This document shows positions 17,600 through 26,637 of a stretch of 64,000 nt of DNA, one piece after another. The notes under the pieces were generated by a model. It worked only from the letters and a program-made list of their open reading frames with translations, had not been told where the DNA came from and did no database searches. Source of the DNA: Castellaniella ginsengisoli (GTDB lineage Bacteria; Pseudomonadota; Gammaproteobacteria; Burkholderiales; Burkholderiaceae_B); assembly GCF_039523235.1 (NCBI RefSeq), contig NZ_BAAAEX010000003.1; one strand, given 5' to 3'. Position numbers and translations under genes: made by a program. Each line of letters opens with the position of its first letter. The stretch's first letter is position 1.

Positions 17600-18529
17600 A
17601 TGTCCGAACTGCTTCCTCTATTGACGCAACAGCTGTTCAACGGCTTGTCGCTGGGCGCCATCTACGCCCTGATCGCCATCGGCTACACCATGGTCTACGG
17701 CATCATCGGCATGATCAATTTCGCTCATGGTGAAATTTATATGATCGGCGCCTACGTGGGCCTGGTCACGCTCTCGGCCATCGGCGTAGGCAGCGGCCTG
17801 CCCTTGCCCCTGATGGTGCTGATCATGCTGATCATGGCCGTGCTGGTGACGGCGGTCTACGGCTTCGCCGTCGAAAAGATCGCCTACGCGCCGTTGCGCA
17901 ACAGCCCCCGCCTGGTGCCGCTGATTTCCGCGATCGGGATGTCGATCTTTCTGCAGAACTGGGTGGCCACCGGGCAAGGCGCCCGCGATATGGCCGTGCC
18001 GGCGCTGATCACCGGATCGGTCAATTTCACGCTGGGCTCCAGCGACTTCACCGTGACCGCGCCGTATTCCCGCATCCTGATCATCGTGGTGACGGTGTTG
18101 ATGATGATCGGCCTGACGCTGTTCATCAAATACTCGCGCACCGGCCAGGCCTCGCGCGCCTGCTCCCAAGATCTGCGCATGGCCAATCTGCTGGGCATCG
18201 ACACCAGCAGGATCATCTCCATCACTTTCGTCATCGGCGCCATGCTGGCCGCCGTCGGCGGGGTGCTGATCGCCTTGGCCATCGGCAAGCTGAATCCCTT
18301 CATCGGCTTCATCGCCGGCATCAAGGCCTTCACCGCCGCAGTGCTCGGCGGCATCGGCAGCATCCCCGGCGCCATGCTGGGCGGCGTGCTGCTGGGGCTG
18401 GCCGAAACCTTCGCCGCCGCCTTCATCTCCTCGCAGTACAAGGACATCGTCGCCTTCCTGCTGCTGGTCCTCATCCTGCTGTTCCGTCCCACGGGGCTGT
18501 TGGGCAAACCCGAGGTGGAAAAAGTCTAA
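17600..18529 (+). CDS. livH: Branched-chain amino acid ABC transporter permease LivH
   Basis: A 309-residue inner-membrane permease of the LivH type, with about eight membrane segments and landmarks NGLSLGAIYALIAIGYTMVYG near the N-terminus and RACSQDLRMANLLGID in the cytoplasmic coupling loop. ATG 17600 gives the standard start MSELLPLLTQQLFNG. Its stop TAA touches the livM start (TAAATG). Confidence 0.95.
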   Translation: MSELLPLLTQQLFNGLSLGAIYALIAIGYTMVYGIIGMINFAHGEIYMIGAYVGLVTLSAIGVGSGLPLPLMVLIMLIMAVLVTAVYGFAVEKIAYAPLRNSPRLVPLISAIGMSIFLQNWVATGQGARDMAVPALITGSVNFTLGSSDFTVTAPYSRILIIVVTVLMMIGLTLFIKYSRTGQASRACSQDLRMANLLGIDTSRIISITFVIGAMLAAVGGVLIALAIGKLNPFIGFIAGIKAFTAAVLGGIGSIPGAMLGGVLLGLAETFAAAFISSQYKDIVAFLLLVLILLFRPTGLLGKPEVEKV

Positions 18530-19765
18530 ATGAATCAGAATCTCAAGAATGCAGCGATTGCCTCGCTGCTGGCGGGGGTGATCATTGCCCCCGTCTATGG
18601 CCTGCAGATCCTGCGCAGGGGTCAGGAAACCTATCTGCAACCCGAATGGAAAATGATCATCGGCGGCATGCTGGCCGTGTTCATCTTCCAGATCCTGCAC
18701 GCCTGGCTGCGCGAGCGCAGGGCCGGCAAGCCCGCCTCGGCCCCCCGCTTCAAGCTGCCCGTCATCACCGACCGCTTCCGCAATCGCGCGATCCTGGTGC
18801 TGGTCATGTTCGCGCTGGTCTGGCCGTTCTTCACCGGCCGCGCCCAGGTGGACATTGCCACGCTGGTGCTGATCTACGTGATGCTGGGCCTGGGCCTGAA
18901 CATCGTGGTGGGCTTCGCCGGCCTGCTGGACCTGGGCTTCGTCGGCTTCTACGCCACGGGGGCCTACACCTACGCCTTGCTGTATCACTGGGCGGGCTGG
19001 GGCTTCTGGGAAGCGCTGCCGCTGGCCGGCGTGGTCTCGGCCTTCTTCGGCTTCATCCTCGGATTTCCGGTGCTGCGGCTGCGGGGCGACTATCTGGCGA
19101 TCGTGACGCTGGGCTTCGGCGAGATCATTCGCCTGCTGCTCATCAACCTGACCAGCTTCACGGGCGGGCCGGACGGCATCTCGGGCATTCCCAAGCCTTC
19201 TTTCTTCGGCTACCAGATGACGCGGCGCTCGCTGGACGGCACGCCCACCTTCCACGAGCTGATGGGCTGGACTTTCGACAGTCAGGACGTGGTCATCTAC
19301 CTGTACCTGATGGCGCTGGTGCTGGTGCTGTTCACCCTGTACTTCACCAGCCGCCTCATCCGCATGCCGATCGGCCGCGCCTGGGAGGCGCTGCGCGAGG
19401 ATGAGATCGCCTGCCGCTCGCTGGGCCTGAATCCGCGCAACATCAAGTTGTCGGCATTCACCATGGGCGCCATGTTCGCCGGCTTCGGCGGGGCGTTCTT
19501 CGCCGCGCGCCAGGGGCTGGTCAACCCGGAATCCTTCACCTTCATCGAATCGGCGTTGATCCTGGCCATCGTCGTGCTGGGCGGCATGGGTTCCCAGTTG
19601 GGGGTCATTCTGGCCGCCGTACTGTTGACCGTCGTGCCCGAGATCGCCCGTGAGTTCGCCGAATACCGCATGCTGATCTTCGGCCTGGTCATGGTCATCA
19701 TGATGGTCTGGCGCCCGCAGGGCCTGCTCCCGATGAAACGTCCGCAAGTGGAATTGGAATCATGA
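18530..19765 (+). CDS. livM: Branched-chain amino acid ABC transporter permease LivM
   Basis: A 411-residue permease that pairs with LivH. It has the LivM core GLGLNIVVGFAGLLDLGFVGFY near residues 120-145 and the coupling loop REDEIACRSLGLN near residue 290. The N-terminal 80 residues form an additional hydrophobic and basic segment, as in longer LivM proteins. It starts immediately after the livH stop and overlaps livG by 4 bp (ATGA). Confidence 0.95.
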   Translation: MNQNLKNAAIASLLAGVIIAPVYGLQILRRGQETYLQPEWKMIIGGMLAVFIFQILHAWLRERRAGKPASAPRFKLPVITDRFRNRAILVLVMFALVWPFFTGRAQVDIATLVLIYVMLGLGLNIVVGFAGLLDLGFVGFYATGAYTYALLYHWAGWGFWEALPLAGVVSAFFGFILGFPVLRLRGDYLAIVTLGFGEIIRLLLINLTSFTGGPDGISGIPKPSFFGYQMTRRSLDGTPTFHELMGWTFDSQDVVIYLYLMALVLVLFTLYFTSRLIRMPIGRAWEALREDEIACRSLGLNPRNIKLSAFTMGAMFAGFGGAFFAARQGLVNPESFTFIESALILAIVVLGGMGSQLGVILAAVLLTVVPEIAREFAEYRMLIFGLVMVIMMVWRPQGLLPMKRPQVELES

Positions 19766-20526
19766 GTGAAACATTGCTGAAGGTCAGCGGACTGACCATG
19801 CGCTTCGGCGGCCTGCTGGCCGTCGACCAGGTCGAATTCGACGTGCGTCGCGACGAGGTCTTCGCCATCATCGGCCCCAACGGCGCGGGCAAGACCACCG
19901 TCTTCAACTGCGTGGGCGGCTTCTACAAGCCCACCACGGGCGACATCCTGATGGATGGCAAGGCCATCACGGGCCAGCCCAGCCACAAGGTCGCCCGCCA
20001 CGGCCTGGTGCGCACGTTTCAGAACGTACGCCTGTTCAAGAACCTGACCGTGCTTGAAAACCTGATGGTGGCGCAGCACACCCGGATGGAAACCGGCCTG
20101 CTGCAGGGCTTGTTCAAGCTGCCTTCGTTCCGGCATTCCGAGACCGAGGCCAAAAAGAACGCAGTCCAATGGCTGGATTTCATGGGCATCCGCCAGTATG
20201 CCAACCGGGAGGCCGGCAACCTGGCCTACGGTCACCAGCGGCGCCTGGAAATTGCCCGCTGCATGATCACCCAGCCGCGCCTGCTGATGCTCGATGAGCC
20301 GGCGGCGGGCTTGAATCCCCAGGAAAAACGCGACTTGCAGGCGTTGATCGATCAGTTGCGGCGCGAGTTCGGCGTGGCCGTGTTGCTGATCGAGCACGAT
20401 ATGAGCCTGGTGATGGGCGTGTCCGACCGCATTCTGGTCATGGAGCACGGCAAACCCATCATCACCGGCCTGCCCGACGAAGTCCGCGCGGATCCCCGCG
20501 TCATCAAAGCCTATCTGGGGGAATAA
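19762..20526 (+). CDS. livG: Branched-chain amino acid ABC transporter ATPase LivG
   Basis: A 254-residue ATPase. Walker A GPNGAGKT is at about residues 36-43. The signature region reads LAYGHQRRLEIARC rather than LSGGQ, which is normal for LivG. Walker B LLMLDEPAAGLNP lies near residue 174 and the H-loop LLIEHDMS near 210. Overlaps livM by 4 bp; livF follows 2 bp later. Confidence 0.95.
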   Translation: MSETLLKVSGLTMRFGGLLAVDQVEFDVRRDEVFAIIGPNGAGKTTVFNCVGGFYKPTTGDILMDGKAITGQPSHKVARHGLVRTFQNVRLFKNLTVLENLMVAQHTRMETGLLQGLFKLPSFRHSETEAKKNAVQWLDFMGIRQYANREAGNLAYGHQRRLEIARCMITQPRLLMLDEPAAGLNPQEKRDLQALIDQLRREFGVAVLLIEHDMSLVMGVSDRILVMEHGKPIITGLPDEVRADPRVIKAYLGE

Positions 20527-20528
20527 CC

Positions 20529-21230
20529 GTGCTCAAGCTCGAAAAAGTCAGCACATTCTACGGGGCCATCCAGGCCCTGAACGAAGTGTCCGTGGAAGTC
20601 AATCAGGGGGAAATCGTCACGCTGATCGGCGCCAACGGCGCCGGCAAGACGACGCTGCTCATGTCGGTGTGCGGCAATCCGCGCGCCAGCTCGGGCAAGA
20701 TCACTTTCCTGGACGAGGAAATCACCCAGGCGCCCACGCATATCATCATGCAGCGCGGGATCGCCATCTCTCCCGAAGGTCGGCGCGTGTTTCCGGACCT
20801 GACGGTGACGGAAAACCTCAACATGGGGGCGTTCTTCCTGAACCGCACCGAAACCGAGGAGGGCATGGAGCACGTCTTCGGCCTGTTTCCGCGCCTGCGC
20901 GAACGCGCCAACCAGCGCGCCGGCACCATGTCCGGCGGCGAGCAGCAGATGCTCGCCATCGGCCGGGCGCTGATGACGCGCCCCAAGCTGCTGCTGCTGG
21001 ACGAGCCGACCCTGGGCCTGGCGCCGCTCATCATCGCGCAGATCTTCGACATCATCCGGACCATCCGCGAGGAAGGCGTGACGGTGTTCCTGGTCGAGCA
21101 GAACGCCAACAAGGCCCTGCAGGTGGCCGATCGTGGCTATGTCCTGGAAAACGGCAAGGTGGTGCTGGCCGACACCGGCGTCAATCTCCTCAGCAACGAC
21201 GAGGTCCGCAAAGCCTATCTCGGCGCCTGA
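20529..21230 (+). CDS. livF: Branched-chain amino acid ABC transporter ATPase LivF
   Basis: A 233-residue ATPase that completes LivKHMGF. Walker A GANGAGKT is at about residues 35-42, the signature MSGGEQQM near 136 and Walker B LLLLDEPTLGLAP near 156. The start is a GTG (20529), 2 bp after the livG stop. A repeat array begins directly downstream. Confidence 0.95.
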   Translation: MLKLEKVSTFYGAIQALNEVSVEVNQGEIVTLIGANGAGKTTLLMSVCGNPRASSGKITFLDEEITQAPTHIIMQRGIAISPEGRRVFPDLTVTENLNMGAFFLNRTETEEGMEHVFGLFPRLRERANQRAGTMSGGEQQMLAIGRALMTRPKLLLLDEPTLGLAPLIIAQIFDIIRTIREEGVTVFLVEQNANKALQVADRGYVLENGKVVLADTGVNLLSNDEVRKAYLGA

Positions 21231-21254
21231 GGCTTGCGTGGCTTCGTGCCGGAT

Positions 21255-21440
21255 GGCAGACGGCCCCGCCTGAAGGCGGGCCCGTCTGTTTTGCGGTGGG
21301 GCATCCCCCCCCACCTCGCGGCCTGTACTCAGGACAGCCCGCAGGGGCTGTCTGTTTTGCGGCGGGGCATCCCCCCACCTCGCGGCCTGCATGCCGCTCG
21401 GATTGGCCTGTACCCAGGACAGCCCGCAGGGGCTGTCCTG
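21255..21440 (-). repeat. Repeat array 1 (intergenic hairpin family), between livF and the GST gene
   Basis: Tandem, diverged units of a repeat also found at 25.7 and 31.4 kb, here in opposite orientation. The hairpin CAGGACAGCCC-GCAG-GGGCTGTCCTG occurs complete at 21415-21440 and its inner part also at 21331-21352. A related stem (CAGACGG ... CCGTCTG) lies at 21257-21288. Between the hairpins, the segment TTTTGCGG(T/C)GGGGCATCCCCCC...ACCTCGCGGCCTG is repeated, and one unit carries CGCGGCCTGCATGCCGCTCGGAT, the exact reverse complement of the 31-kb unit core. It runs up to the GST stop codon. No credible coding sequence. Confidence 0.9.
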
Positions 21441-21442
21441 AG

Positions 21443-22051
21443 TCAGGCCAATCCCTGTGCCTTGAGGGCGGCTTGAACGCCGGCATCGGCGTTCAGGCGC
21501 GCCTGGAATTTGCCCAGTTCGTCCAAGCCGTCGAGCGGGATTTTTTTCATGCCTGCCCAGAGCAGCAGCACGAACAGGTAGGCGTCGGCCACCGAGCGCT
21601 TCCCGGTCAGCCAGTCGCGGCCGCGCAGGCGGTCATTGACGAGGGTGAACAGGCTGCGCAGTTTTTCGGCTGCCTTGCCGGCCACGATCTTGGCCAGGGC
21701 TGCATCGTCGCCCGTGTAGTAGTTGCCGAAAATCAAGGTAAAAGTCTTGTGCATGTCCGAGTTGCACAGGCTCAGCCAACGGCGGGTTTCCGCGCGTTCG
21801 CGCGGCGTGTCGCCCAGCAGGCCGGCCTCGGGGTTCAGTTCGGCCAGATAGTTCAGGATGGCGGAGCTCTGCGTCAGGACGAAATCATCGTCCACCAGCG
21901 TGGGCACGGTGCCCGCTGGATTGAGCGCCAGATACTCGGCTTCCTTGGTTTGTGCGAAGGTCAGGCGGACGGTTTCGTAGGGTTTGCCGATCCATTCGAG
22001 GACGATGTGGGAAACCAGGGGGCAGGCGCCGGGAAAATAGTAGAGTTTCAT
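21443..22051 (-). CDS. Glutathione S-transferase family protein
   Basis: A 202-residue cytosolic protein with an N-terminal thioredoxin-like domain (1-80) and a C-terminal helical domain. The start MKLYYFPGACPLVSHIVLEW has a cysteine at residue 10, as in bacterial beta-class GSTs. NPAGTVPTLV (about residues 53-62, with the cis-proline) and the glutathione-contact motif QSSAIL (about 76) are present. Substrate unknown. It is alone, convergent with livF across repeat array 1. Confidence 0.9.
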   Translation of the reverse strand: MKLYYFPGACPLVSHIVLEWIGKPYETVRLTFAQTKEAEYLALNPAGTVPTLVDDDFVLTQSSAILNYLAELNPEAGLLGDTPRERAETRRWLSLCNSDMHKTFTLIFGNYYTGDDAALAKIVAGKAAEKLRSLFTLVNDRLRGRDWLTGKRSVADAYLFVLLLWAGMKKIPLDGLDELGKFQARLNADAGVQAALKAQGLA

Positions 22052-22195
22052 GATGCTCCGGGGGAAGGGGGGATTGACCCACTTTTATACCATTGCGGGC
22101 GCGCATGGCCCGGATCGGGCCGCCGGGCGGGGCTGTGCTGGCCGCGCATGGGGTAGACTATCTGGTTGACGCTGTCTTTCAATGAGGCCTGTGCC

Positions 22196-23176
22196 ATGAA
22201 TCCCCTGCGCATCGTTTTCCTGGACCGGGACTCTCTGCCCGCGACCGCGGAATTCACCGGTCCGCAGGCGCCGCACGAACTGGTGGCGCATCCCCGCACG
22301 GCGCCCGAACAGGTCGCCGAGCGCATCCGCGATGCAGACATCGTCATCGTCAACAAGGTTCCGCTGGCGGCCGATGCCATCGCCCAGGCGCAGCGCCTGC
22401 GCATGATCGCAATCACGGCGACCGGCACCGACAACGTCGATCTGGATGCCTGCGACCGGCGCGGCATCATCGTATCCAATGTGCGCGACTACGCCGTGCA
22501 TGCCGTGCCCGAGCATACTTTTGCCCTGATGCTGGCGCTTCGCCGCAGCCTGCTGGCCTACCGCCAGTCGGTGCGCGACGGCCGTTGGCAGGCCAGCGGC
22601 CAGTTCTGCTATTTTGATTTTCCCGTGCGCGACCTGGCCGGATCGACCCTGGGCATCATCGGCCGGGGCGCCCTGGGCGAAGCCGTGGCCGAGCTTGCCC
22701 GGGCCTTCGGCATGAAGGTGCAGTTCGCCGCCCGGCGGGACACCGGCGAACCCACCCACGACTACACCGATTTCAACCACGTCCTGCGCACCAGCGATGT
22801 GCTCAGCCTGCATTGCCCGCTCAACGCCCAGACGCGGGGCATGATCGGCGCCGCCGAATTCGCCCTGATGGAACGCAAGCCGCTGCTCATCAACACCGCC
22901 CGCGGAGGGCTGGTGGACGAGTACGCGCTGGAACACGCGCTGCGCTCCGGCCAGATCAGCGGCGCGGGCTTCGACGTGGCCTCCCAGGAGCCACCGGCGG
23001 CCAACCACCCTTTGATGCGCCTGCTGGATATGCCGAACTTCATCCTGACCCCGCACATGGCCTGGAGCAGCGAGGCCGCCATCCGTTCGATGATCCTGCA
23101 GGTATGCGACAACATCGACGCCTTCCTGCGGGACGATCCCCGCAATGTCGTCGCCGGTTTCCGCGCCGCGCGCTGA
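22196..23176 (+). CDS. D-isomer 2-hydroxyacid dehydrogenase (glycerate dehydrogenase-like)
   Basis: A 326-residue NAD(P)-dependent dehydrogenase. The Rossmann motif GIIGRGALG is near residues 157-165. The catalytic Arg is in NTARGG (about 240), the Glu in SQEPP (about 268) and the His in TPHMAW (about 288). Sequence resembles HprA-type hydroxypyruvate/glycerate dehydrogenases. Start 22196 (MNPLRIVFLDRD) is preferred to the upstream ATG at 22166. The epd-like gene begins 7 bp after its stop, so the two are one unit. 4-phosphoerythronate dehydrogenase is an alternative substrate assignment suggested only by that neighbour. Confidence 0.85.
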   Translation: MNPLRIVFLDRDSLPATAEFTGPQAPHELVAHPRTAPEQVAERIRDADIVIVNKVPLAADAIAQAQRLRMIAITATGTDNVDLDACDRRGIIVSNVRDYAVHAVPEHTFALMLALRRSLLAYRQSVRDGRWQASGQFCYFDFPVRDLAGSTLGIIGRGALGEAVAELARAFGMKVQFAARRDTGEPTHDYTDFNHVLRTSDVLSLHCPLNAQTRGMIGAAEFALMERKPLLINTARGGLVDEYALEHALRSGQISGAGFDVASQEPPAANHPLMRLLDMPNFILTPHMAWSSEAAIRSMILQVCDNIDAFLRDDPRNVVAGFRAAR

Positions 23177-23183
23177 TTTCCAG

Positions 23184-24296
23184 ATGCTCGCCATGCCCGC
23201 CGACCGCTCCGATTGCGCCGTCTCCCGCCCGTTGCGCATTGCCATCAACGGCTACGGCCGGATCGGCCGCTGCGTGCTGCGCGCCTTGATGGAATCCCGC
23301 CACCGCCACAACGTGCGCGTGGTGGCGATCAATGAGCCGGCCGATCTGGATTCCATGGCGTATCTGACCCGCTTCGATTCGACCCACGGGATCTTTCCGG
23401 GCGAGGTCGGCGTGATCGACGGCGGGCTGGAAATCGCAGGGCAGGCGATCCCGGTGTTCCATGCGCGCGAACCGGCCGATGGCCCCTGGCGCGAGCTGGC
23501 GTTCGACCTGTTGCTGGAGTGCTCCGGGGCTTTTTCCACGCGCGACGGCCTGCACGCCTTTCTGGATGCCGGCTGCCCCCGGGTGCTGGTCTCGCATCCC
23601 GGCAAAAGCGCGGCGGATGTGGACTGCACCATCGTCCATGGCATCAACGACGCCGATCTGCAGGCCGGCCAGCGCATTGCGTCGGCGGCCTCGTGCACGA
23701 CCAACGCAGCCGTGCCGGTCCTGGATCTGCTTGAGCGCCGCCTGGGCGTCGACAGCGCTTTCCTGACGACGCTGCATTCCGTGATGAACGACCAGCCGAT
23801 GATCGACGGCTATCATCACGCCGACCTGCGCCGTACCCGTTCGGCCATGCAATCCATCGTGCCGGTGGCGACGGGGCTGGCCCAGGGCATCGAGCGCCTG
23901 CTGCCCGGGCTGGCCGGCCGCATCCAGGCCAAGGCTGTGCGGGTGCCCATCCTCAACGTGTCGGCCATCGATCTGGCCGTGAACCTGCGCCGGGACACCT
24001 CTCTGGAAGCGCTGAACGCGATTTTCCTCGAGGCGGCCCGGGCCCGTCCCGACCTGATCGCCTGCGCCAGCCAGCCCCACGCTTCGATCGACTTCAATCA
24101 CGACCCGCATTCCGTCGTCGTCGATCTCGGCCAGACCCGGGTCAACCAGGGCCGTTTCGCCAATCTGCTGATCTGGTTCGACAACGAATGGGGCTTCGCC
24201 AACCGGATGCTCGACGTGGCGCGCATCTGGGCGGATCTTTTCCTGGTGCCGGCCGCGCCGGCGCCGGAATCTTTTTCTTCTTCCATTGGAGTTTGA
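23184..24296 (+). CDS. epd: Erythrose-4-phosphate dehydrogenase (GAPDH family)
   Basis: A roughly 370-residue GAPDH-family enzyme. NAD-binding INGYGRIGR is near the N-terminus and the catalytic cysteine is in SAASCTTNAAV. The stretch TLHSVMNDQPMIDGYHH, then LRRTRSAMQSIVPV, resembles Epd more than glycolytic GAPDH. Epd oxidises erythrose-4-phosphate to 4-phosphoerythronate, the first step of the DXP-dependent pyridoxal phosphate route. Starts at 23145, 23184 and 23193 are all possible and none has a clear SD; 23184 avoids overlap with the upstream gene. It is 4 bp from fumC. Confidence 0.82.
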   Translation: MLAMPADRSDCAVSRPLRIAINGYGRIGRCVLRALMESRHRHNVRVVAINEPADLDSMAYLTRFDSTHGIFPGEVGVIDGGLEIAGQAIPVFHAREPADGPWRELAFDLLLECSGAFSTRDGLHAFLDAGCPRVLVSHPGKSAADVDCTIVHGINDADLQAGQRIASAASCTTNAAVPVLDLLERRLGVDSAFLTTLHSVMNDQPMIDGYHHADLRRTRSAMQSIVPVATGLAQGIERLLPGLAGRIQAKAVRVPILNVSAIDLAVNLRRDTSLEALNAIFLEAARARPDLIACASQPHASIDFNHDPHSVVVDLGQTRVNQGRFANLLIWFDNEWGFANRMLDVARIWADLFLVPAAPAPESFSSSIGV

Positions 24297-24300
24297 CATC

Positions 24301-25704
24301 ATGGCCGAAAGCCGGACCGAAACCGATTCCATGGGCGCCATCGAGGTGCCCACCGCGCATTACTGGGGCGCGCAGACGCAGCGCTCCATCCAGAACTTTC
24401 CCATCGGCGTGGCCCGGTTTCGCTGGCAGCCCCCCGTCATCCGCGCCCTGGGCGTACTGAAAAAGGCGGCCGCCCAGGCCAATGCCGAACTCGGCGAACT
24501 GCCTGCCGAGATCGGCAACCTGATCGTGCGTGCGGCCGACGAGGTCATCGAGGGCAAGCTCGACGGCGAATTCCCGCTGGTGGTCTTCCAGACCGGCTCG
24601 GGCACCCAATCGAACATGAACGCCAACGAGGTCATCTCCAACCGCGCCATCGAACTGGCCGGCGGGCAGGTGGGCTCCAAGACCCCGGTGCACCCCAACG
24701 ACCACGTCAATCGCGGCCAATCATCCAACGACACCTTCCCGACGGCCATGCACATTGCCGTGGCGGAAGAGCTGTCGCGCCATTTCTTTCCGTCCGTCGG
24801 CCGCCTGCGCGCCACGCTGGACGCCAAGGCCAAGGCCTACCAGAACATCGTCAAGACCGGCCGCACCCACTTGCAGGACGCCACGCCGATCACCCTGGGC
24901 CAGGAAATCAGCGCCTGGGTGGCGCAGCTCGATTTCGCGCTGGACGCCGTGCAGGCGGCGCTGCCGGGCATCTACGATCTGGCCATCGGCGGGACGGCCG
25001 TCGGCACCGGCCTGAACGCCCATCCACGCTTCGGCGAACTGGCCGCCGCGCGGATTGCCGACATCACCGGCCTGCCTTTCCGCAGCGCGGAGAACAAGTT
25101 CTTCGCCCTGTCGGCCCATGACGCGCTGGTGAACCTGTCGGCGGCGCTGCGCACGCTGGCCGGGGCCCTCATGAAGATCGCCAACGACGTGCGCTGGCTG
25201 GCCAGCGGCCCGCGCTGCGGCATCGGCGAGCTGCTGATCCCGGAAAACGAGCCTGGCTCGTCCATCATGCCGGGCAAGGTCAACCCCACTCAGTGCGAAG
25301 CCATCACCATGGTGTGCGCCCAGGTCTACGGCAACGACGCCGCCGTGGCCTTCGCCGGCTCGCAAGGCAATTTCCAGTTGAATGTCTACAAGCCCGTCAT
25401 GGTGCACAACGTCCTGGAAAGCATCGGCCTGCTGGCTGACGCCTGCCTGTCCTTCGACGAGCACTGCGCCGCGGGCATCGAGCCCAATCTGCCGCGCATC
25501 GAGGAAAACCTGAACAAGAACCTCATGCTGGTGACGGCGCTGAACCGCCACATCGGCTACGACAAGGCGGCCGCGATCGCCAAGAAGGCCCACAAAGAAC
25601 ACAGCACTTTGCGCGAAGCCGCGCTGGCGCTGGGCTTTCTGACCGATGCGCAGTACGATGAATGGATCGTTCCCCTGGACATGACGCATCCCAGCAAGGC
25701 ATGA
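24301..25704 (+). CDS. fumC: Fumarate hydratase class II
   Basis: A 467-residue, iron-independent TCA-cycle fumarase (fumarate to malate). The superfamily signature GSSIMPGKVNPTQ is at about residues 320-332, with the other active-site segments TGSGTQSNMN (about 100) and GRTHLQDATP (about 188). ATG 24301 gives the standard start MAESRTETDSMG. It directly follows epd. A degenerate copy of the intergenic repeat lies just downstream. Confidence 0.97.
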   Translation: MAESRTETDSMGAIEVPTAHYWGAQTQRSIQNFPIGVARFRWQPPVIRALGVLKKAAAQANAELGELPAEIGNLIVRAADEVIEGKLDGEFPLVVFQTGSGTQSNMNANEVISNRAIELAGGQVGSKTPVHPNDHVNRGQSSNDTFPTAMHIAVAEELSRHFFPSVGRLRATLDAKAKAYQNIVKTGRTHLQDATPITLGQEISAWVAQLDFALDAVQAALPGIYDLAIGGTAVGTGLNAHPRFGELAAARIADITGLPFRSAENKFFALSAHDALVNLSAALRTLAGALMKIANDVRWLASGPRCGIGELLIPENEPGSSIMPGKVNPTQCEAITMVCAQVYGNDAAVAFAGSQGNFQLNVYKPVMVHNVLESIGLLADACLSFDEHCAAGIEPNLPRIEENLNKNLMLVTALNRHIGYDKAAAIAKKAHKEHSTLREAALALGFLTDAQYDEWIVPLDMTHPSKA

Positions 25705-25726
25705 GGCCGGTCGGCGCCGGCGGCCC

Positions 25727-25803
25727 CTCCCGCGGGCTGTCCGGCGCCGGTCGGGTCCAGGCCGCCTGCAGGCGGCGAGGTGGACAAACCCGCAACAGAC
25801 GGT
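25727..25803 (+). repeat. Degenerate single copy of the intergenic repeat family
   Basis: This copy reads CCGCGGGCTGTCCGGCGCC, then GTCGGGTCC, then GCCGCCTGCAGGCGGC, then GAGGTGG and ends CAACAGACGG. It follows the 31-kb unit base for base over most of its length. Where the 31-kb unit has GCGGC-ATGCAG-GCCGC, this copy has the perfect 16-bp palindrome GCCGCCTGCAGGCGGC. It lies between fumC and the DUF488 gene. Confidence 0.75.
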
Positions 25804-25846
25804 CCGAAGCCATGGATGCCGGCCCCGGGCCCGCAAGGCAGTCATC

Positions 25847-26227
25847 ATGAAATCGCCCGTACAGATCAAGCGCGTCTACGAGGCCCCGGCCGATACCGAT
25901 GGCCTGCGCGTATTCATCGACCGTCTCTGGCCGCGCGGCCTCTCCAAGGCTGCGTTCCAATACGATCTCTGGTGCAAGGACCTGGCGCCCAGCCCGGCGT
26001 TGCGCACCTGGTTCGGCCACAAGCCCGAACACTGGGATGGTTTTCGCCGCGACTACGCCGCCGAACTGCAGGATGAACAGGTTCAGGCCCGCATGGGCGA
26101 GGTCTTCGAGGCGGCCCGGGGCCGGCGCATTACGCTGGTTTTCGGCGCCAAGGACGCGGAACACAATCACGCCTTGATCCTGGCCGACGCCATGAACGAT
26201 TACGCCAAGCGCCACCGCATTGCCTGA
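25847..26227 (+). CDS. DUF488 family protein (YeaO-like)
   Basis: A 126-residue small cytosolic protein of the DUF488/YeaO family, whose biochemical role is not known. Family landmarks are IKRVYEAP near the N-terminus, VFIDRLWPRGLSK (about residues 22-34), WFGHKPEHWDGF, and the C-terminal TLVFGAKD...HNHALIL. It sits between the repeat copy and the NfeD/slipin pair. The SD is weak (AAGG about 8 nt upstream). Confidence 0.85.
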   Translation: MKSPVQIKRVYEAPADTDGLRVFIDRLWPRGLSKAAFQYDLWCKDLAPSPALRTWFGHKPEHWDGFRRDYAAELQDEQVQARMGEVFEAARGRRITLVFGAKDAEHNHALILADAMNDYAKRHRIA

Positions 26228-26307
26228 ACACACGCCCGGCGCGGACGCGCCGGTCACGCGGGGGCCGCGCCCGGTCCCGATGCCGTCTCTTTATTCCGGG
26301 AAGGAAC

Positions 26308-26637
26308 ATGTTGCTGCTCTACTTTGGTTCGGAATCGGTCTGGGCGCTGTCGCTGCTGGGGCTGATCCTGGTGCTGGCCGCGATCATCGCCATCCAGGCG
26401 CATCGCGGGCGGGTCCGGGGCGGCAATGAAGAGCTGCCGGGCATGACCGGCGAAGTCACCCAGGCATCCGATGCGCGGGGCAGGGCGCGTGCGCTGGTGC
26501 GCGGCGAAATCTGGCAGGTGTACGCGGATACCCCCTTGAAGCTGGGCCAGTCTGTGCGAGTCCGGGCCGAACATGGCCTGATGCTGAAAGTCGAACCCGT
26601 CCCCGAGCGGGATGTTTCCCTGGGAGAACCCTCATGA
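26308..26637 (+). CDS. Short NfeD-type membrane protein
   Basis: A 109-residue protein with a membrane helix at about residues 10-30 and a soluble domain from about 42 to 100 whose GMTGEV start, internal RALVRGEIW and VRV segments fit the NfeD OB-fold. It lacks the protease domain of long NfeD proteins. It overlaps the slipin gene by 4 bp. In many bacteria NfeD and a slipin/flotillin are translationally coupled partners at the membrane. AAGGA precedes the ATG. Confidence 0.82.
   Translation: MLLLYFGSESVWALSLLGLILVLAAIIAIQAHRGRVRGGNEELPGMTGEVTQASDARGRARALVRGEIWQVYADTPLKLGQSVRVRAEHGLMLKVEPVPERDVSLGEPS

Noticed and set aside
17618..19747. Long antisense open frame opposite livH-livM (709 codons)
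   Set aside because: Composition is dominated by Gln, His, Asp and Gly with no domain or SD; both sense genes are certain.
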